A stretch of 6,349 nt of DNA from Pontiella desulfatans (GTDB taxonomy: Bacteria; Verrucomicrobiota; Kiritimatiellia; Kiritimatiellales; Pontiellaceae): the NCBI GenBank assembly GCA_029287275.1, contig JARFRL010000077.1, positions 1 to 6,349 of the forward strand, in the 5' to 3' direction. The notes beneath the pieces are model-generated. The model was not told the DNA's origin, did not search any database, and was given only the letters and a program-made list of their open reading frames with translations. A program made the translations under genes and the position numbers. This document shows positions 5,953-6,349 of this stretch, one piece after another (position 1 is the first letter of the stretch; each line of letters begins with the position of its first letter).

Positions 5953-6349
5953 TTAAAGCCCCAGCTCCTCGCGCGCGGCCGCGCTGTTTTCGTCGGAAAT
6001 CAATCCGGCTTTCGCGGCGAGCTTGATCATCTCCTTAAGTACGTCCGTCCATTCGGCGTCGAGGATGGCGCGGCGCCCGACGAAAACGACGTCGAGGTCG
6101 CCGTGGAAGTAGGGCCGAAGCCGGCGGTAGGCCTCGCGCAGGCGCCGCCGGGCGAAGTTGCGCTTGTTGGCGCGGAGGTGCACCTTCTTGCTGGTTACCA
6201 CGCCGAGGCGGAGGCGCGCGTCCTCGCCGGCGCGGAGCCATAAAACCATGAAGCGCCCGACCCATTTCCGATTCTGGGAAAACGTTTCCGAGAACCGGGA
6301 GGACTGGGTGAGGCGCTGTGGTTTCGATAAACAACGATCAAGCCCGCTG
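5953..6349 (-). CDS. rnpA: Ribonuclease P protein component RnpA (5' end beyond the window)
   Basis: The protein subunit of RNase P, which binds the catalytic RNA and helps cleave 5' leaders from pre-tRNAs. The hallmark basic segment is clear: RANKRN..RRRLREAYR (about 6133-6174), following RLGVVTSKK. An ATG at 6249 is available, but starting there would lose the conserved N-terminal part. The same frame stays open to the right edge and reads LSKPQRLTQSSRF, then SETFSQNRKWVGRF, directly before that Met. This matches the family pattern of an N-terminal basic region, conserved Phe residues in helix 1 and the GR-x-x-VL strand. No ATG, GTG or TTG occurs in frame between 6250 and 6348, so the true start lies off the right edge, giving more than 131 residues, slightly long for the family. 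The expected upstream neighbour is rpmH (ribosomal protein L34), not visible here. Confidence 0.93.
   Translation of the reverse strand, partial: SGLDRCLSKPQRLTQSSRFSETFSQNRKWVGRFMVLWLRAGEDARLRLGVVTSKKVHLRANKRNFARRRLREAYRRLRPYFHGDLDVVFVGRRAILDAEWTDVLKEMIKLAAKAGLISDENSAAAREELGL

Overview
The window reads as ordinary chromosomal DNA from a GC-rich, Gram-negative bacterium, probably of the PVC group (Verrucomicrobiota, Kiritimatiellota or Lentisphaerota). The clue is the C-terminus of the first gene, a pseudopilin-like module (IPSF.KAR..SQ..AC.NN.R.ID.AKEQWA.EN) that I associate with that group. YidC has the large periplasmic domain of Gram-negative bacteria. The phylum is an inference from motifs.

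Layout, left to right. (1) 65-1606 (+): an exported protein of unknown function with a signal peptide, a long periplasmic region and the pseudopilin-like C-terminal module. Its likely intrinsic terminator (1655-1690) lies inside the 3' end of the convergent next gene. (2) 1617-3442 (-): a tight two-gene unit, a type III polyketide synthase followed after 2 nt by a UbiE-family methyltransferase. (3) 3443-3843: about 400 bp of AT-rich non-coding DNA with nested inverted repeats. These include a perfect 27-bp-arm palindrome inside a MITE-like element with 15-bp terminal inverted repeats and an 11-bp flanking direct repeat. (4) 3844-6349 (-): the conserved rnpA-yidD-yidC cluster, closed by a strong terminator. 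rnpA runs off the right edge, and rpmH would be expected just beyond it.

The rnpA-yidD-yidC group is housekeeping: tRNA 5'-end maturation plus membrane-protein insertion. The polyketide synthase/methyltransferase pair looks like a small module making a polyketide (alkylpyrone- or alkylresorcinol-like) that is then methylated. The UbiE-like enzyme could instead be the cell's menaquinone methyltransferase, and its sequence departs from the classical UbiE signatures. I see no clearly new multi-gene system. The points most worth a second look are the nested repeat element upstream of the polyketide genes, the terminator embedded in a conserved coding end, and the pseudopilin-like module on an unrelated exported protein.
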